A DNA stretch of 64,000 nucleotides from Siphonodentalium dalli (lineage: Eukaryota > Mollusca > Scaphopoda > Gadilida > Siphonodentaliidae): positions 211,439,982 through 211,503,981 of the forward strand of contig CP136063.1 of the NCBI GenBank assembly GCA_032622095.1, in the 5' to 3' direction. A program made the position numbers and the translations under genes. Under the pieces are notes generated by a model. The model was not told the DNA's origin, did no database searches, and worked only from the letters and a program-made list of their open reading frames with translations. Each line of letters starts with the position of its first letter. Position 1 is the first letter of the stretch. Positions 51,364 to 63,775 of this stretch are shown in pieces.

Positions 51364-54300
51364 TGTCCACGAACGGCTCGGACACCTCTCCTCCTCCTCT
51401 GAAGCTTCCGGGTCTCGATGCGTTAAACTTTAGAGAGAACGAAAATATCGGTACACTGCATGTGGATGGACGGGTGGGGGCGGAAGTAATTATTTGTACG
51501 CATTTTCGTAGTACGTTTATTATAAGCGGAGTATTATTATACTGTCATGACAATAGGGGACAAAACTAGGTCACCAGAAAACGATTTAATGAAGGTATAA
51601 TAACAAAGCCGTGTAGATCGATTTCAACATATATGTGTCACCGATAATAACTGAGGGTATTATATATAGAGCCCAGGTTCGGTGAATAGCTGTTTGAAAA
51701 CAAATCTGGCTACTCGTTTGCGCGAAATTAGTATGTTTTTTGTTAGACTGTCCAATGTCCGTACCCGATTCGGGACAAATTTGGTAAAGAATTATATAGT
51801 GCTTATATATCGAACCACCTTTCGGTAGTTATTTTACGAGTGTTTGCGAGAAAATATCATAATTCTACTCATCATTCCAACTTATTTGCTCTTTATCGTC
51901 CTCGAAGTACAGTACTAAGAACACGCGTACAGATTGTTACTTCCGTTCATCCACAGTGGTACATAAAACAGAGGCAGTTTAGTAAAATACGCAGGGAGAG
52001 CTTGACCCGTTTTCGTGGACTATATAACCACTGTTTGGCGATCGACCAATCGGAAAGCTTCCGTGTTGGGTCGCTTATACGATATATTCGGTTGTTGAAA
52101 GGGAACAAAATAAATATTTGTTTCGGAATCGGATCTCAAAAGTCACGTAAATAATGTAAATTCGAGCTGGGACATTCGCCCACTGCATGGTGTATACATT
52201 ATTAAGCAACAGGTATTAAAAACGAAATACATTCACCGCGTTATTATTCGACTTTATCAGGTTCTCTGTCAAAACTTAAAAAAAATTCCCAGATTTTCAA
52301 CGGATGGAATATGAGCGGGCGTTAGCCAGCGTAGAGATTCTTGGCATGAAATACGTGACAGTCAGATAGGGTGTCGAGGGACAGAGATAACGAAGAGACG
52401 GTGAAATTTGGGTCCAATTGCTCCCATAACTATGTGGCAAAATACCATGTGACCGAACTAGCGATTAAGAGCATACACAAAACATATTTGTAGCCTGCAT
52501 GTGAGACCCTCCACCTTTCGTTGTGAAATCTTGTTTATCTCCACATGTATGACGTTATAGTGTATTGGAGCCATATATATATAGATTTGACATAACTCAC
52601 TTCAGAAAGCATACAGTCTGATATCAACCCCTCGCGCTTAAATTATTGATCTGGTCAATAAAAACTCGGTGAACATACATGGAATAGAGCGTGTGACTGT
52701 TCAATTTGAATACACTAATATTTTCATCTGAAAATACCTCATTGTCCTCATAAAATATTTCCACATTCGGATATTCTCAATAATATTCTGGAACAAATTG
52801 CTTCGAATATCACCAAGGTGCAAAACATTACTGACAAATCAAACTTACCCCCTAATATATTATTTTTATTTTTCGAAATGGACATTAATAACTCATGTCG
52901 ATGTTCGATGGCCCCCCCCCCCCCCCCGTGCATGTACGTATACCGCTCCCCGTGGTATACGTTATCAATGATTTGCCGTTCGATATAGATATATATCTTG
53001 GGCAGTGATGCTGAAAAAACACAACCCCCAATTAAACAATAAAGGAATGTGACTATATATGTATGAGCAACCAAAACGCCAAGGATCAGATATAACAGAA
53101 TAGCTAATCGGGGTTGGTATTCAATCTGGGTAACAGATATTTAAAAAATGAGTACCGCTATCTAGATTTAATCGAAGTAGAATTTTTATCTTGACTAAAT
53201 AACGAAGATAATCAGAAATAAAAAATAATATTAATAACAACAAAATTTAAAGAGCTTTTTTTTCTCTTTGTTTTTTAAAGAGATTTTAGGATAGTTTTTA
53301 ACAGAAGAACTGATTTTAATATCGCGTGTCCCCTGTTGCTCAGATTGAATACCAATCGCTATCTAATCGTGACCCCGATTTAGTATCTTTCGCTATTCAA
53401 TCGCGTGCGTGTTATGTGATATGAGAGAGCGTATCTCGTCAATACACTAATATTTTCAACTGAAAACACCGCATAAAATATTTCTGCATTCGGATAATTC
53501 TAATAATATTCTAGGATGATTTGATTCGAATATATTCTCAGTACAAATAAATTACTGGAAACTTAATGTTAATATCTCATTATCACATGCGCATATTATC
53601 AATGCTTTGACGTTTATAAATAGACATTTTGGATATAAATGCTGGCAAAAAACAACCGTCAGACGGGTTAAATAAATAAAGGAACAGTACATTGATTCTC
53701 CAGACGAGCACAGCAGATCACCTCAGTTAGATTACGAATCCATTAAATACTTCAAAAACTTCGAGTGTTTATGGTGCGAGATAAAATAGAATCTGGGAGT
53801 ATGCATCACCCGTGGGTACATTTGATTTATCGTTGGATCTCAGGGTACATTTTATATATCAGCGGTAGTATGTTTCACGTCAAAGGCCGAATACATATAG
53901 ACTAACTTGATTACCACCAGAGAACTTCAGTTTGATGTAAACATCGAAGAAACAACAGGCATGATACGGTCAACTGGTCTTGCTATATAATAAGGCAAAT
54001 GTTATTGGTATGTCATCTTGATTTATTTATTATATAGGTCCCATTGGGGGGGGGGGGGGGCGCAACATAAATTACCAACATTGTGAAATTATATTTACAC
54101 CCATCCGTTTGAATTGAAACGAAACTCTTCCATTGTAAGTCCAAGGTTTCCAATTGCCAACAAAAAGAATACATTCATCAGCAACAAGTCCTAAGAAAAT
54201 TAGACTTTTTATCTCCAAAATCAGACATTCATATCAAAATCGGAAATGTTTATTTGACTCGGAAATGACTGAAAATCAATTGAAAGTAACTATTTCATTT

Positions 54301-54423
54301 ATTATCACGTAACAGTTATGTCCAACGTCCGGCTTAAGATTACGAATTTCCATTCTTTTTTATTTTCATTGGAACAATTTGGAGGAGTGCGACATACAAC
54401 CCTGTCAATTTTGTTTGGCAATT
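51364..54423. other. Intronic sequence between first exons
   Basis: No exon found. About 52,705-52,800 and 53,440-53,530 are diverged copies (ACACTAATATTTTCA...CTGAAAA, ATTCGGATA). C15 tract at 52,913; G13 tract at 54,048. Confidence 0.45.
53097..53398. mobile_element. Inverted-repeat element of about 300 bp
   Basis: Left arm AATCGGGGTTGGTATTCAAT, right arm ATTGAATACCAATCGCTATC...CCCCGATT. The interior is AT-rich and non-coding. Confidence 0.55.
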
Positions 54424-54536
54424 TGTTTGTATAAATACTTAAGGTACATTAAATTACATTAAACATGTTCAATGTAAAGCAATTACATTGAACATGTTTA
54501 ATGTAATTTAATGTACCTTAAGTATTTATACAAACA
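54424..54536. repeat. Perfect 113-bp palindrome (54-bp arms, 5-bp loop)
   Basis: TGTTTGTATAAATACTTAAG begins the left arm; the right arm is its exact complement, with loop AGCAA. Lies 170 bp downstream of the donor of the first exon at 54,706. No other copy seen in the window. Confidence 0.9.
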
Positions 54537-54705
54537 CATCACAATGGAATTGACGCACACGTTTTTACAACTTCATACAGCATTGTTCACTTTAGTCATG
54601 CTATATTCGAAATAAATACATTAAAAGTAAATCTTCGGATACAGACATAGTGATGAAGAATATGACACGGAAACTGAAATGGAAATTACATGATGTTGTA
54701 CACAC

Positions 54706-54944
54706 CTGTAGTACGCGTGTATCTTTTTCCCAAACGAATCATTCCGCGAGCTGTCAACCGGAAGTTCGGCCATATTGGACCCTGTATCTTCTGGTGATTT
54801 AGATTTGCTTCGTTTCGGTGGTGATGGTTCGGGTGTTTTCGGCTTCGGTCTGTCGGGTTTCTTCGGGCATGGACCGTTTGTAGACTGAATCAGATTAACG
54901 TCATCCTTTGGTTCATTCACTATGTATACACCCGATCGCCGCAT
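54706..54944 (-). CDS. otop: Otopetrin alternative first exon, Pro/Lys/Ser-rich N-terminus
   Basis: Initiating exon of 79 codons plus two bases, with G at -3 of the ATG and an in-frame TGA 24 bases upstream. The donor is TACTACAG before gtgtgt, in phase 2. Joined to the core it reads GKKIHAYYR-SALTKL, giving a 627-residue protein. Composition is basic and proline-rich (KKPDRPKPKTPEPSPPKRSK), with several SP/TP sites that could be phosphorylated (inference). A good acceptor (TTGAATTTCAG) lies just upstream at 54,971, so the exon may follow a non-coding 5' exon. A strong donor at 57,074 (CAACCAG, gtaaga) is one candidate for that. Frame residues listed beyond the donor (CVQHHV...) are intronic. 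Confidence 0.8.
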
Positions 54945-55811
54945 GGCGTGGAATGTATTCCAATATCACACTGAAATTCAAATAATCCAAAAATGTTGTA
55001 AGATTTTCTGCAAAAATTCAACAATTCACTATAAATGATAATCCACGCATTACACACAGACATCAACCTTTCACTATCTCCTATACCTCTTTGAATAATT
55101 TGTGATTTCATACGAGAAAGCCTATAGATGATGATTCTCTCGTAGTTTGATATGGGAGACATTAATAGATATGAGGTACATGAAGATAAATATTAAAAAT
55201 TCCAATTAATGTCAAGAATCTGGAGATAAAGACACCAAGGGAGGATTCGATTTCATCTAACGTTGATAGGAAGGAATATGTATCACAGGGGTACCAATAA
55301 AGAAGACCTCTTATAAAATTAGGTGTTCTCGGGTTTTCATTCGAGATAGCGCAACATTGGCCAGGTATTTTGTTAAGCAACAGTGAGAGATATCATCTGC
55401 AGGTGAACATGTACTGGAAATAATGAGGGGAAAATAACACAATGTTTGTATAGACAACGGGGTGATCTGGTTGGCCGACGGTGCGTCTTTGATAAGATAA
55501 TCGGCTGATCAGTGCGACGTCTAGCAGACGAGACATATGCATCTCGAGCAGGGGCATGGTAACAGCTCGTAATATCATGCGTGCCAGAAGTATATCGACT
55601 ATTATTGGAAACGTCAGGTTCTAAAATAGGTTGTTCTGATGTTTTAGTCTTCCAATTGACCAATTCAGTGTAAAATTAGTGTTTTTAGACCAAGATTTGA
55701 AAATGTTCATCCGACCGAATATTGACTTACAGTATAATGCTCCCAGAACCCGTTAGATTGCCTTATCGCACAGAGAAGCACTCATGTGTTTGACTGAAAT
55801 ACGTCAGCAGT

Positions 55812-55985
55812 TAACCCTTATATACTAAATGGATTCTTCCAGTCAGTTAACATTGTACATGGGAATGGTTTATTTTTCATTTGGAGGTATGTTAAGGATA
55901 AAAAGCAGACGACAGCTAAATGAAAGTGCAGAAGGAGCCTAATGTTATTGAAGGAAATAATGGTGTGTTATCATAGCAAGGGTTA
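55812..55985. mobile_element. MITE with AACCCTT / AAGGGTT ends
   Basis: TA-flanked, related in the interior to 50,361-50,602 (GGAATGGTTTAT; AGTGCAGAAGGA). Non-coding. Confidence 0.55.
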
Positions 55986-58734
55986 AAAAAAAAGAGGTGT
56001 CTGTAAATGTTAAAATCAGGATTATATGGGGAGATGGTGCAAGGAATTTCTCAGATATTGAAATATGTCGTACCCGCCGATTAGGGTCGATTATAGAAAC
56101 TGTTGTAAATTCGACGTTGGAACATAGGCAACATATATACCTTCTTCTTCGTGTTACAGCCGTCGGTCATTTACTGACCATTATTACTAGCCACACCCAA
56201 ATAGACACTTTGGCGAGAGTAGTGACGTAACACAGGCTATAGTGGACTCTCAAAACGCTCGATCTGATATTCCATGCTGTTTCGTAATCATATTAAGGTG
56301 TGGAGATCATGGAGACAATGTAGGTAAATTGTTTTCTCAGAAAAATAAACACCGGTATATATAGCATGCGTCCAACTTCAATCGAAGTCCATGCGTTGTT
56401 TGGGTGACATCACACATATTTTGTTCTTATTGCGCTGCATCACGACATTTGATTACCATTTCATACAAATAACGTTCTTTTTATCGCACAGTGTTTTACT
56501 AATGGAACTGAGCAGCCTGTGCTATAATATCGTACTTTGCATAGCCTGAATCTAGTTATATAGTCTTCCCAGTGAATTGGACATGGATTGGCCTTTTGCT
56601 CGCTGATAGATTTGCAGTTACGCTTTTGATGAAATACCAGGGTCGCTGCTAGTATATCGTATTTGCCGTCCAATCTGGATATGTTTGCACAAGTGTAGGG
56701 ATGAACTATAGAACTGTTCCTTGTGGAATCGTCTTGTTGTGGTAGCCATAACATTCATGTTGAACGTTTGAAGGAGCTAATGGAAATGCAACGACCCGTG
56801 ATATCATCATGTTGCAAACCTTGCGACGGGTAAGCCTGCAGTATATTAAAAGGCGTATGTTATTGTTGATCCAGAGCGTTACCATCCATCCGTTCAGAAC
56901 AACGAGAGCATGTTATCGTTGACTCCTTTCTGGCATGGCAGGTGGGCTAGGAGGTAGCGGTCAGGTCAAACCATCTAATTCTCCTTCAACACAACGCCTG
57001 CTAAAGCAATTAGCACACATAGCACAATAATTAGGACGCGACTTCTTACGATAACGTGCGTTCTATTTCTTACCTGGTTGCCGAGAATTCATATATAGGT
57101 CACACAGACCTAATTCCGAGAAACAAAACCTGATTGTCTCCATATAGCTTTTAGAAATAAATACACCCTAGTCTCCAGATGAACAAATGGTCAATGTCAG
57201 TGACAAGTGGTCAATTACATGCAAATAAAGTAGAAATGGTCAATACTCTCCTCTTGACCATCTGCTATATCTCATAACAACCGCTGCACGTTAAATATAC
57301 AAAACAAAAACTGTGTAGTTCGCCCTGCTTCCAATTACAACATGTGATGTTAATTGGCAATTTGCAGGTAGAATTCATAGGTAACTAATGTTGATGAACG
57401 ACTAGTTTGACAGGTGTAGACCAGATTGTATATTTTGTTATGTTTCTTCTGCCAGCCAGGTTCAAACTGCAGTCTTAAAAAAGTGTCATTCCAAACAAAC
57501 AACATAATTTATCACGTAATATGGAACATAATTTTAATTTCTTTACTTCTGGAGACTGTTATTCCATTCGGGAACGTTCCTGCTAACAATCATTAAGGGA
57601 CAAGGAAAACACGCTGATATATTATCAGAGGGCTGTAACACATCTGACCTGCCATTGTGCCACCCCTGTGTCTAACCCTTTCTTTACTGAATGGATTATC
57701 CCACTCAGTCATAAAAGTATGAACTGGATATTATTCACCACACCTATTTGTTAATCATTGTTTTCGGTGTACATAAAGAGCAGATTTAAATAAGTCGAAA
57801 ATGTTTAATAGAATTGCTTCACAGGTTGTTGCAATAATTATCACGATGCTTGGAAGAGCCATCTTGATTTTGGTTGGCTTGCAACAATCAACACAGTTAT
57901 CACCAGAATACTTTAAAGTTTATTTAACATGTGTTAATAATCTTTCATACATATACTGGCTTTTCATTGGATCGTTCAGACTAGCCAAAAACATATAAAA
58001 TGACAATTTGAAATAAAAAATAACGGTATCTTCGATTAACAACATCAGACCACTCCGCCAGCAACATAGCTAATTCAGCTGGACCCACCAACACCATAGC
58101 TAATTCGGCTGGACCCGCCAAACACCATAGCTAATTCGGCTGTATCCACCAACATCATTGACTTATACGAGAGCAGAACCAACTAAATCAGAGTCGACAC
58201 TGACTGCATTACCATTACAATGTTCGTTGTTTATCCAGGGTGGAGCCATGCAGGATTTCACCGACTCAGGGGCTATGATCCCCGACAAGGGGATATAGTA
58301 TCCGGGAATCTATCGGGCTGACCATTGCAGATTTCCTAGAAGGGGTGGTTAACTCTCCCGGACAACCGGGGGGGGGGGACTGTATAACACCCTGGCCTGC
58401 CATTGTTCCACCCTGTGTCTAGCCCTTTACTCAGTCATAAAAAGTATACATTTGAACTTGATATTATTCATTTAGAGGGGTGTTCAGGTAGTAGAAGCAG
58501 ACGAAGACCAGAAAAACAGATAATACACGAGCAGAAGAATGCTTAAAGGCACGCGCGGCGTTCGTTGCAGAAATATTCATATTTGTTCAAATCGCCATCA
58601 TCAGAAGGAATATTAAAATATATATAGTTTGTTCATATGCCAAACATAATCAGCGCGTAAATAGTATATTGTCGTCAAGACGTACGATGGTGTACGTAAA
58701 CAAGAACCTCCTCGTGTTACAGAAGTTTTGCTTC

Positions 58735-59072
58735 TGCTTACATAACACAGCGCAATTCTATTGGTTAATCACACACAAATGATATAAACGCTCTTTATTA
58801 TTTCCATATCAGGAAAAAGTATACAAATAACGCTCTTTATGTTTACCATATCCGGATCTAAACAAAAGCCAGGTTCTGTAACGTTTTTTTGCTTTTGTTT
58901 ACACAACAAAAGAAAAACATTTGACAATAACATAATGTTTATGCCATATTTCTGATTGGTATAAGAACAAGGTATGTCTATATTTTACCATTATTTGTGT
59001 TTATGGCGGTTTTTGGCGGAGGTGAATATTTTAACAGCATACCCACCGCCAACGCCGCCCGTATCTTTAATG
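58735..59072 (-). repeat. Interspersed repeat, inverted copy
   Basis: Reverse-complement match to 39,636-39,970 (AACGCTCTTTATTATTTCCA, ATGGCGGTTTTTGGCGG). Similarity is moderate with indels. Confidence 0.7.
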
Positions 59073-59444
59073 ATTCATAGTCATTGGTGGGAAATGTTCA
59101 GATAAACGATGTTTGTTGAACTTATTATCTGAACATTTCCTAAGAAATCTACTCGTCAATGAGTATTTAGTATAGAAAGGGTCAAAGAAGCAATAACGTC
59201 GAATATGTGCTAGATTGAATTACAATGATCGTTATCCCGGAAGTGGTATTGTATACACAAGTCACATACAATTAACTGTATAGCCAGGGCAGGGGGGGGG
59301 GGGGGGTCAGGAGAAAATTTATGGACACCAGACGCACTAATTTTTTTCCCCGATTCTGGGATAGGGACATACTTTTTATTTACCAAAAAGACTGTAAAGT
59401 TTCTCCAATAAATGTGGGCTGCAGGGTGTGCTGATGGATTGACA

Positions 59445-59830
59445 TTTGAATTCCAAGATGGCTGCTGGCGGCCATGATTGTTTTAAATGAATTTTGGGAA
59501 AAGAGAGGCTCCCATCTCGAGGTCACCTCGAAAATCAATATGAAGTTTGGTGACGATTGGATGAGAAATGTGACTTGTAAGGTGTAAGGATTTGGTCATA
59601 CAAAGAGTAAAATCTAAGATGGCCGCTTGCAGCCATGTTTTTTTTTACAAAATTCTGGATAAAATTGTAGGTACCCATCGAGAGATCACATCGAGGATAC
59701 ATATGCAGTTTGGTGATGATCAGATGAGGGGTAAGCTCTAAAGGGTGTGTTCAAGGAATTAGTGATGCAAAGAGAAAATCCAAGATGGCTGACGGTGGCC
59801 ATATTTTTCATAGAAAATCAATCAAATTAT
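59445..59830 (+). repeat. Tandem repeat of about 160 bp with AAGATGGC motif
   Basis: Three starts of CCAAGATGGCTGCTGGCGGC-like sequence with a shared body (TTTGGTGACGATTGGATGAG). Single motif copies also occur at 42,170 (inverted) and 48,353. Confidence 0.7.
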
Positions 59831-61581
59831 AGTCTATTTTTATTTGAAGAGTTCAGTGAAGTGTTTACATTTATTTGAAGAATCTATTATTGTTATGTTT
59901 TCATTTATATCAGGTTGAATAAAAATGATTTTTAATAGAACTATTTAAATCTGAGCCTTTCCATGCCAATGTGCATTGATAGATCCTTGATGAAAACATT
60001 TAGCAAGCTGACCTTTTATTACCCATTGGTGGCATCCCTCATTATTGACTGACGGTGAACTCAAACCCCCTACCAAGAGTTAAGTACATACCTATTACAT
60101 AATAACGAACCAAAGCCGGACGCGTTGGGTCGTATATAGACTATATCTGATTTTGTGACGTCACCAATTATTATCTAATACGACACTGCTGTTTTGAATT
60201 TTTGCGAGCGCTTATGTCGCACAGTAGATCGGTGGGCCTAAAGCATTAATGTCGTAATCTGAAATAAACGTGTGCGTCTTTCCATGGCCGGCGTTTCAAA
60301 ATGAGGGGAGTTACTATAGGAATTATGCACAGTGAAGTTATTCGTATATAATTGCGGTTTAGATTTTATTGAGAACATAATTATAACATATTATGGACAG
60401 TCAAATATTTGCATTGGAGTGGCCTAAAATATAAACGTCGCGTGCAATGAGAAACTCTCGATCACTCTGGCTGGGCTGGGGACAATACTGGAATCGAAAT
60501 CGAAATTCGTGATGCAAGCAAGCGTTATTATAACGCGTTTAAATTATCCTAATATTACATAGCGCATACGTGAATATGATAATCCTCAGATATCCTTATA
60601 TTTTCATGAATCGACAAGAAACACATACTTATGAACAAATCAGAAGATACATTCAGGTTATCGCAAATTCGGTCGATGGTGAAAGCTACATGATGACGTT
60701 GTTCGACATGTTTCGTTGAAATCGACATGATGGCATTTTATGAAATCGACAAGCTTCTTCGTATAGTACACATCTAAATCGAATTGCGCACACAGCGTCA
60801 ATATTATAATGCCAACAGTCTTGACTTTTGAAAACTTTCAGTTTGATGTTGGTATATAGTTTATATTCTGTAATAATTTGTTCAAGATGAACGGCTTTAA
60901 AAAAAAAAATTATTTAGGTTTTAAGTCTGAGTCGGTGAGCTCGTAGTCTGTTTGCATTGTGAATCACTGATTTATCACATGCCTTGATGTATGATATGAA
61001 TGACCTAATTTATACACGAAATTGCCATATATAGGACCCACTCTGTCGATGAACCCTAAGTGCATGTCTGGCGTGTAATATATCATCACACCACGATATA
61101 AGGCCTAAGTTAATCTTATTTGATGGGAATACGCATCTATGAAGTTATTTTATAGGATTAAAAATGCGTGTGTTTTAGCTGTGGTTCGTTAATTACGCTA
61201 GCGTATGGTCATATTATAACCATTCTTAAAACCTTTTGTCCAATTATTTCGAAGAAAAATTACTCCAGGAAAAAATATACAGGGCCAGGAAAAATTGTGT
61301 AAGCCGGGATGCTGAATCACCCACCCATCCCCGCCTGGTGATCGGAAAAAATGGAGACACTCCCCCTGGCCAGGAAAGTAAACACGACACTGTCTAGTAT
61401 ATTGAGGGAATAGTGAAATCCCACTCTATAGAAAGGGTTACACTTATTATCTGAACATTCCTATGGGATAACTGCTCATCATCGATGATTTAGTAAAAAT
61501 ATTATACTTGGCTGACCCGAATGGTTCGAGGAATCACCAGGTCTGAATGAACATTCAAGAACGTATATATTGTAAATTATT

Positions 61582-61978
61582 TAACCCTTTACCCAACAAA
61601 CCGGACAAAACCGGCCAAATAAAGCTTCAACAGCCTAAAATATCTTCGGTCTGTCTCAATAGAACCATACAAATATGGATATCATTGGAACCGGCTCCTT
61701 GACCACATTGTGATAGTTACAGTTATGCCCTGTGTCAATGCATTCTCTTATATATGCGAGTCGACCATAGGTCGCCTCGCATATATAAGAGAATGCATTG
61801 GCCTAAAAAAATCTTTTTTTAACACTTTTTACCATTTTTTCTTACATTCTTTAACAATTTTATAATATTTAATGTGTTAAGCCAATGCATTCTCTTATAT
61901 ATGCGAGGCGACCTATGGTCGACTCGCATATATAAGAGAATGCATTGGCACAGGGCCCTTCTGTTGGGTAAAGGGTTA
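61582..61978. mobile_element. 398-bp double-hairpin MITE, copy 4
   Basis: TA-flanked, 397 bp, nearly identical to copies 1-3. Small differences include GGACAAAACC for GGCCAAAACC near the left end and GGGCCCTTC near the right. Confidence 0.9.
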
Positions 61979-62513
61979 AATAATCGCTGCAATATCAGTC
62001 ACATTGATTATGGTCTGTTTTCATCAATAAGTGCAGTCATTATATAATGTATACAATAAACGTTATCGCGAAAGTGGTATATATATGGTGTTGTATATCA
62101 AATTTCACATACAATTAGTTTTTTATAGCCAGGAAAAATAAAATGACACTGACTATATAGTATCTAGGGAATAGTGAAATCCCAAAATCCCCACACAAAC
62201 TCTCATTTGATTCCACCCTCCAGCATATCTATTTAGTTCACCGCGTCTACGTGTAACTGGTAACCATTGTTTTTGGCGTAAAAAGAAGATTTAAATAAGC
62301 CAAAAAGGTTTAATAGAATTGCTCATTATAGAAGGACCATTAAACCAGGAGTGATACTCACTTCCTCACTGCATTCAGAAACAATCAAGAGAACAGCATT
62401 CTGTACGGGAGGTAATTCCACAGGTAACATTATTAATGGGATTGAGACGGAACTTTATGCACTCAAATGATATTTGATGGTGCATGTGTGCCACCTAGGT
62501 AGATATGACTTAC

Positions 62514-62566
62514 CTTGAATTATTCCTCGAAGATGAATATAGTTTGTGGTTGAAGGAGGAGCACAT
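62514..62566 (-). CDS. Weak candidate for a further first exon
   Basis: An ATG is followed by 17 codons (MCSSFNHKLYSSSRNNS) and a near-perfect donor (TTCAAG before gtaagt) in phase 2, so fusion to the exon at 18,381 would be open. The start context is poor (T at -3). A 64-kb sequence will contain a few such donors by chance, and nothing in the peptide resembles the other first exons. Kept because it satisfies every splice constraint and lies upstream of the gene on the right strand. Confidence 0.2.
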
Positions 62567-62989
62567 ACAGGTACACAACGGACGTTATGGATTCAAATGT
62601 TTACTTTTAAAATGATTTGTATCTACAGAGTCATTAGGCACGAATCAAAAGATTTTATTTCTTGGTACATCATGAAAGCTGCATGTTGGAGATTGCGAGA
62701 TGTATACCATGACGTAAAGCGATAAGAATTATTAGTGTTTAACCTCTAGTTCTGTGCCGTTTCTAACCATGTGTTATATGTATAGTGGTTGGTTTGATTT
62801 GTGCGTTATGCACGTGCTGCATTCGCTCGCAATACACAAGGGATTTGATTGTAGCCTATGGGCGTTTTCCATCCAAACCGTATATACACATGCAGCGTAA
62901 ACTGACTGATATACAAAGAACAGGCAACACGTAGACACCACACTTTCTTGCTGCATTCAACAACTCTGAAGTTCTGAACAATAATTGCT

Positions 62990-63085
62990 AACCCTAAAAT
63001 GCTATATGATGCATGTTTACAAGTATAACGATTTATAGTTACCCGGACTGATCCGGATACCAAAATTTGCCTAATGCCATTGGAC
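62990..63085 (+). repeat. Direct repeat, copy 1
   Basis: About 95 bp shared with 63,668-63,775 (GCTAACCCTAAAATGC; GATTTATAGTTACCCGGACT). It causes the two similar minus-strand frames here (GSVRVTINRYTC). Class unknown. Confidence 0.7.
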
Positions 63086-63667
63086 TGCATTCACAGTAGG
63101 CCAGACATTATTTTGAACTATGGGTACCAATGAAATACAAAGGGAGATAGTTTATTCCTCGGAATTAGGTGATATGCCTTTGAAGAGAAACAAATAGTTG
63201 TAGAAACTAAATTAAATCAAGTGTAGTTCAAATTGTTCAATCCTTATGAAAATTACACACAAAAAAATAAAATCTAATGACAATGTTGTGATCTAATACA
63301 CTCACTGGTTCATTAGTTCCATTTTGGCACAGAACATGGATTTTCAGTTGAATGCCAGAGAGTGTCGTTTTGAGGCGGGGAAATGTCCAAAATTAGTTTA
63401 ATATAATCTTTGCCCGAAAAATAAACCAATACTTGCACTTGAAACGTTTTCGGCGAGTCCATAAGTTTCTAAAAAAAATTGTCATGACCATCAATGTTCA
63501 AATAAACCAACTCTGTACCATCTTCTGTTGATATTATTAGCATGCGTGAGGTACCTCCTGTAGTTCAATTGGAAAGGTGCATATCGCATTATGTTATCAT
63601 AAGTTGTCTCGCAATGACGAATGTGTTCCATTAACCCGTCCTATGCTGAAGAAGCATTGACGAGTAG

Positions 63668-63775
63668 TTCTGAACAATAGTCGCTAACCCTAAAATGCAT
63701 ATATGATGCCTGTTGACAAGTATACCGATTTATAGTTACCCGGACTGATCCGGACACCATCATTTGCAGCAAAAA
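63668..63775 (+). repeat. Direct repeat, copy 2
   Basis: Partner of 62,990-63,085, separated by about 680 bp of unrecognised sequence. Confidence 0.7.

Larger units (their letters stand above)
54945..61581. other. Upstream flank with dispersed repeats
   Basis: No gene. A good minus-strand donor at 57,074 (CAACCAG, gtaaga) could close a non-coding 5' exon. Contains CCCTTTCT-type MITE pieces (57,673; 58,420; 59,165; 61,430), three 34-bp units (CACCATAGCTAATTCGGCTG, 58,060-58,150) and a G14 tract at 59,288. Confidence 0.5.
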
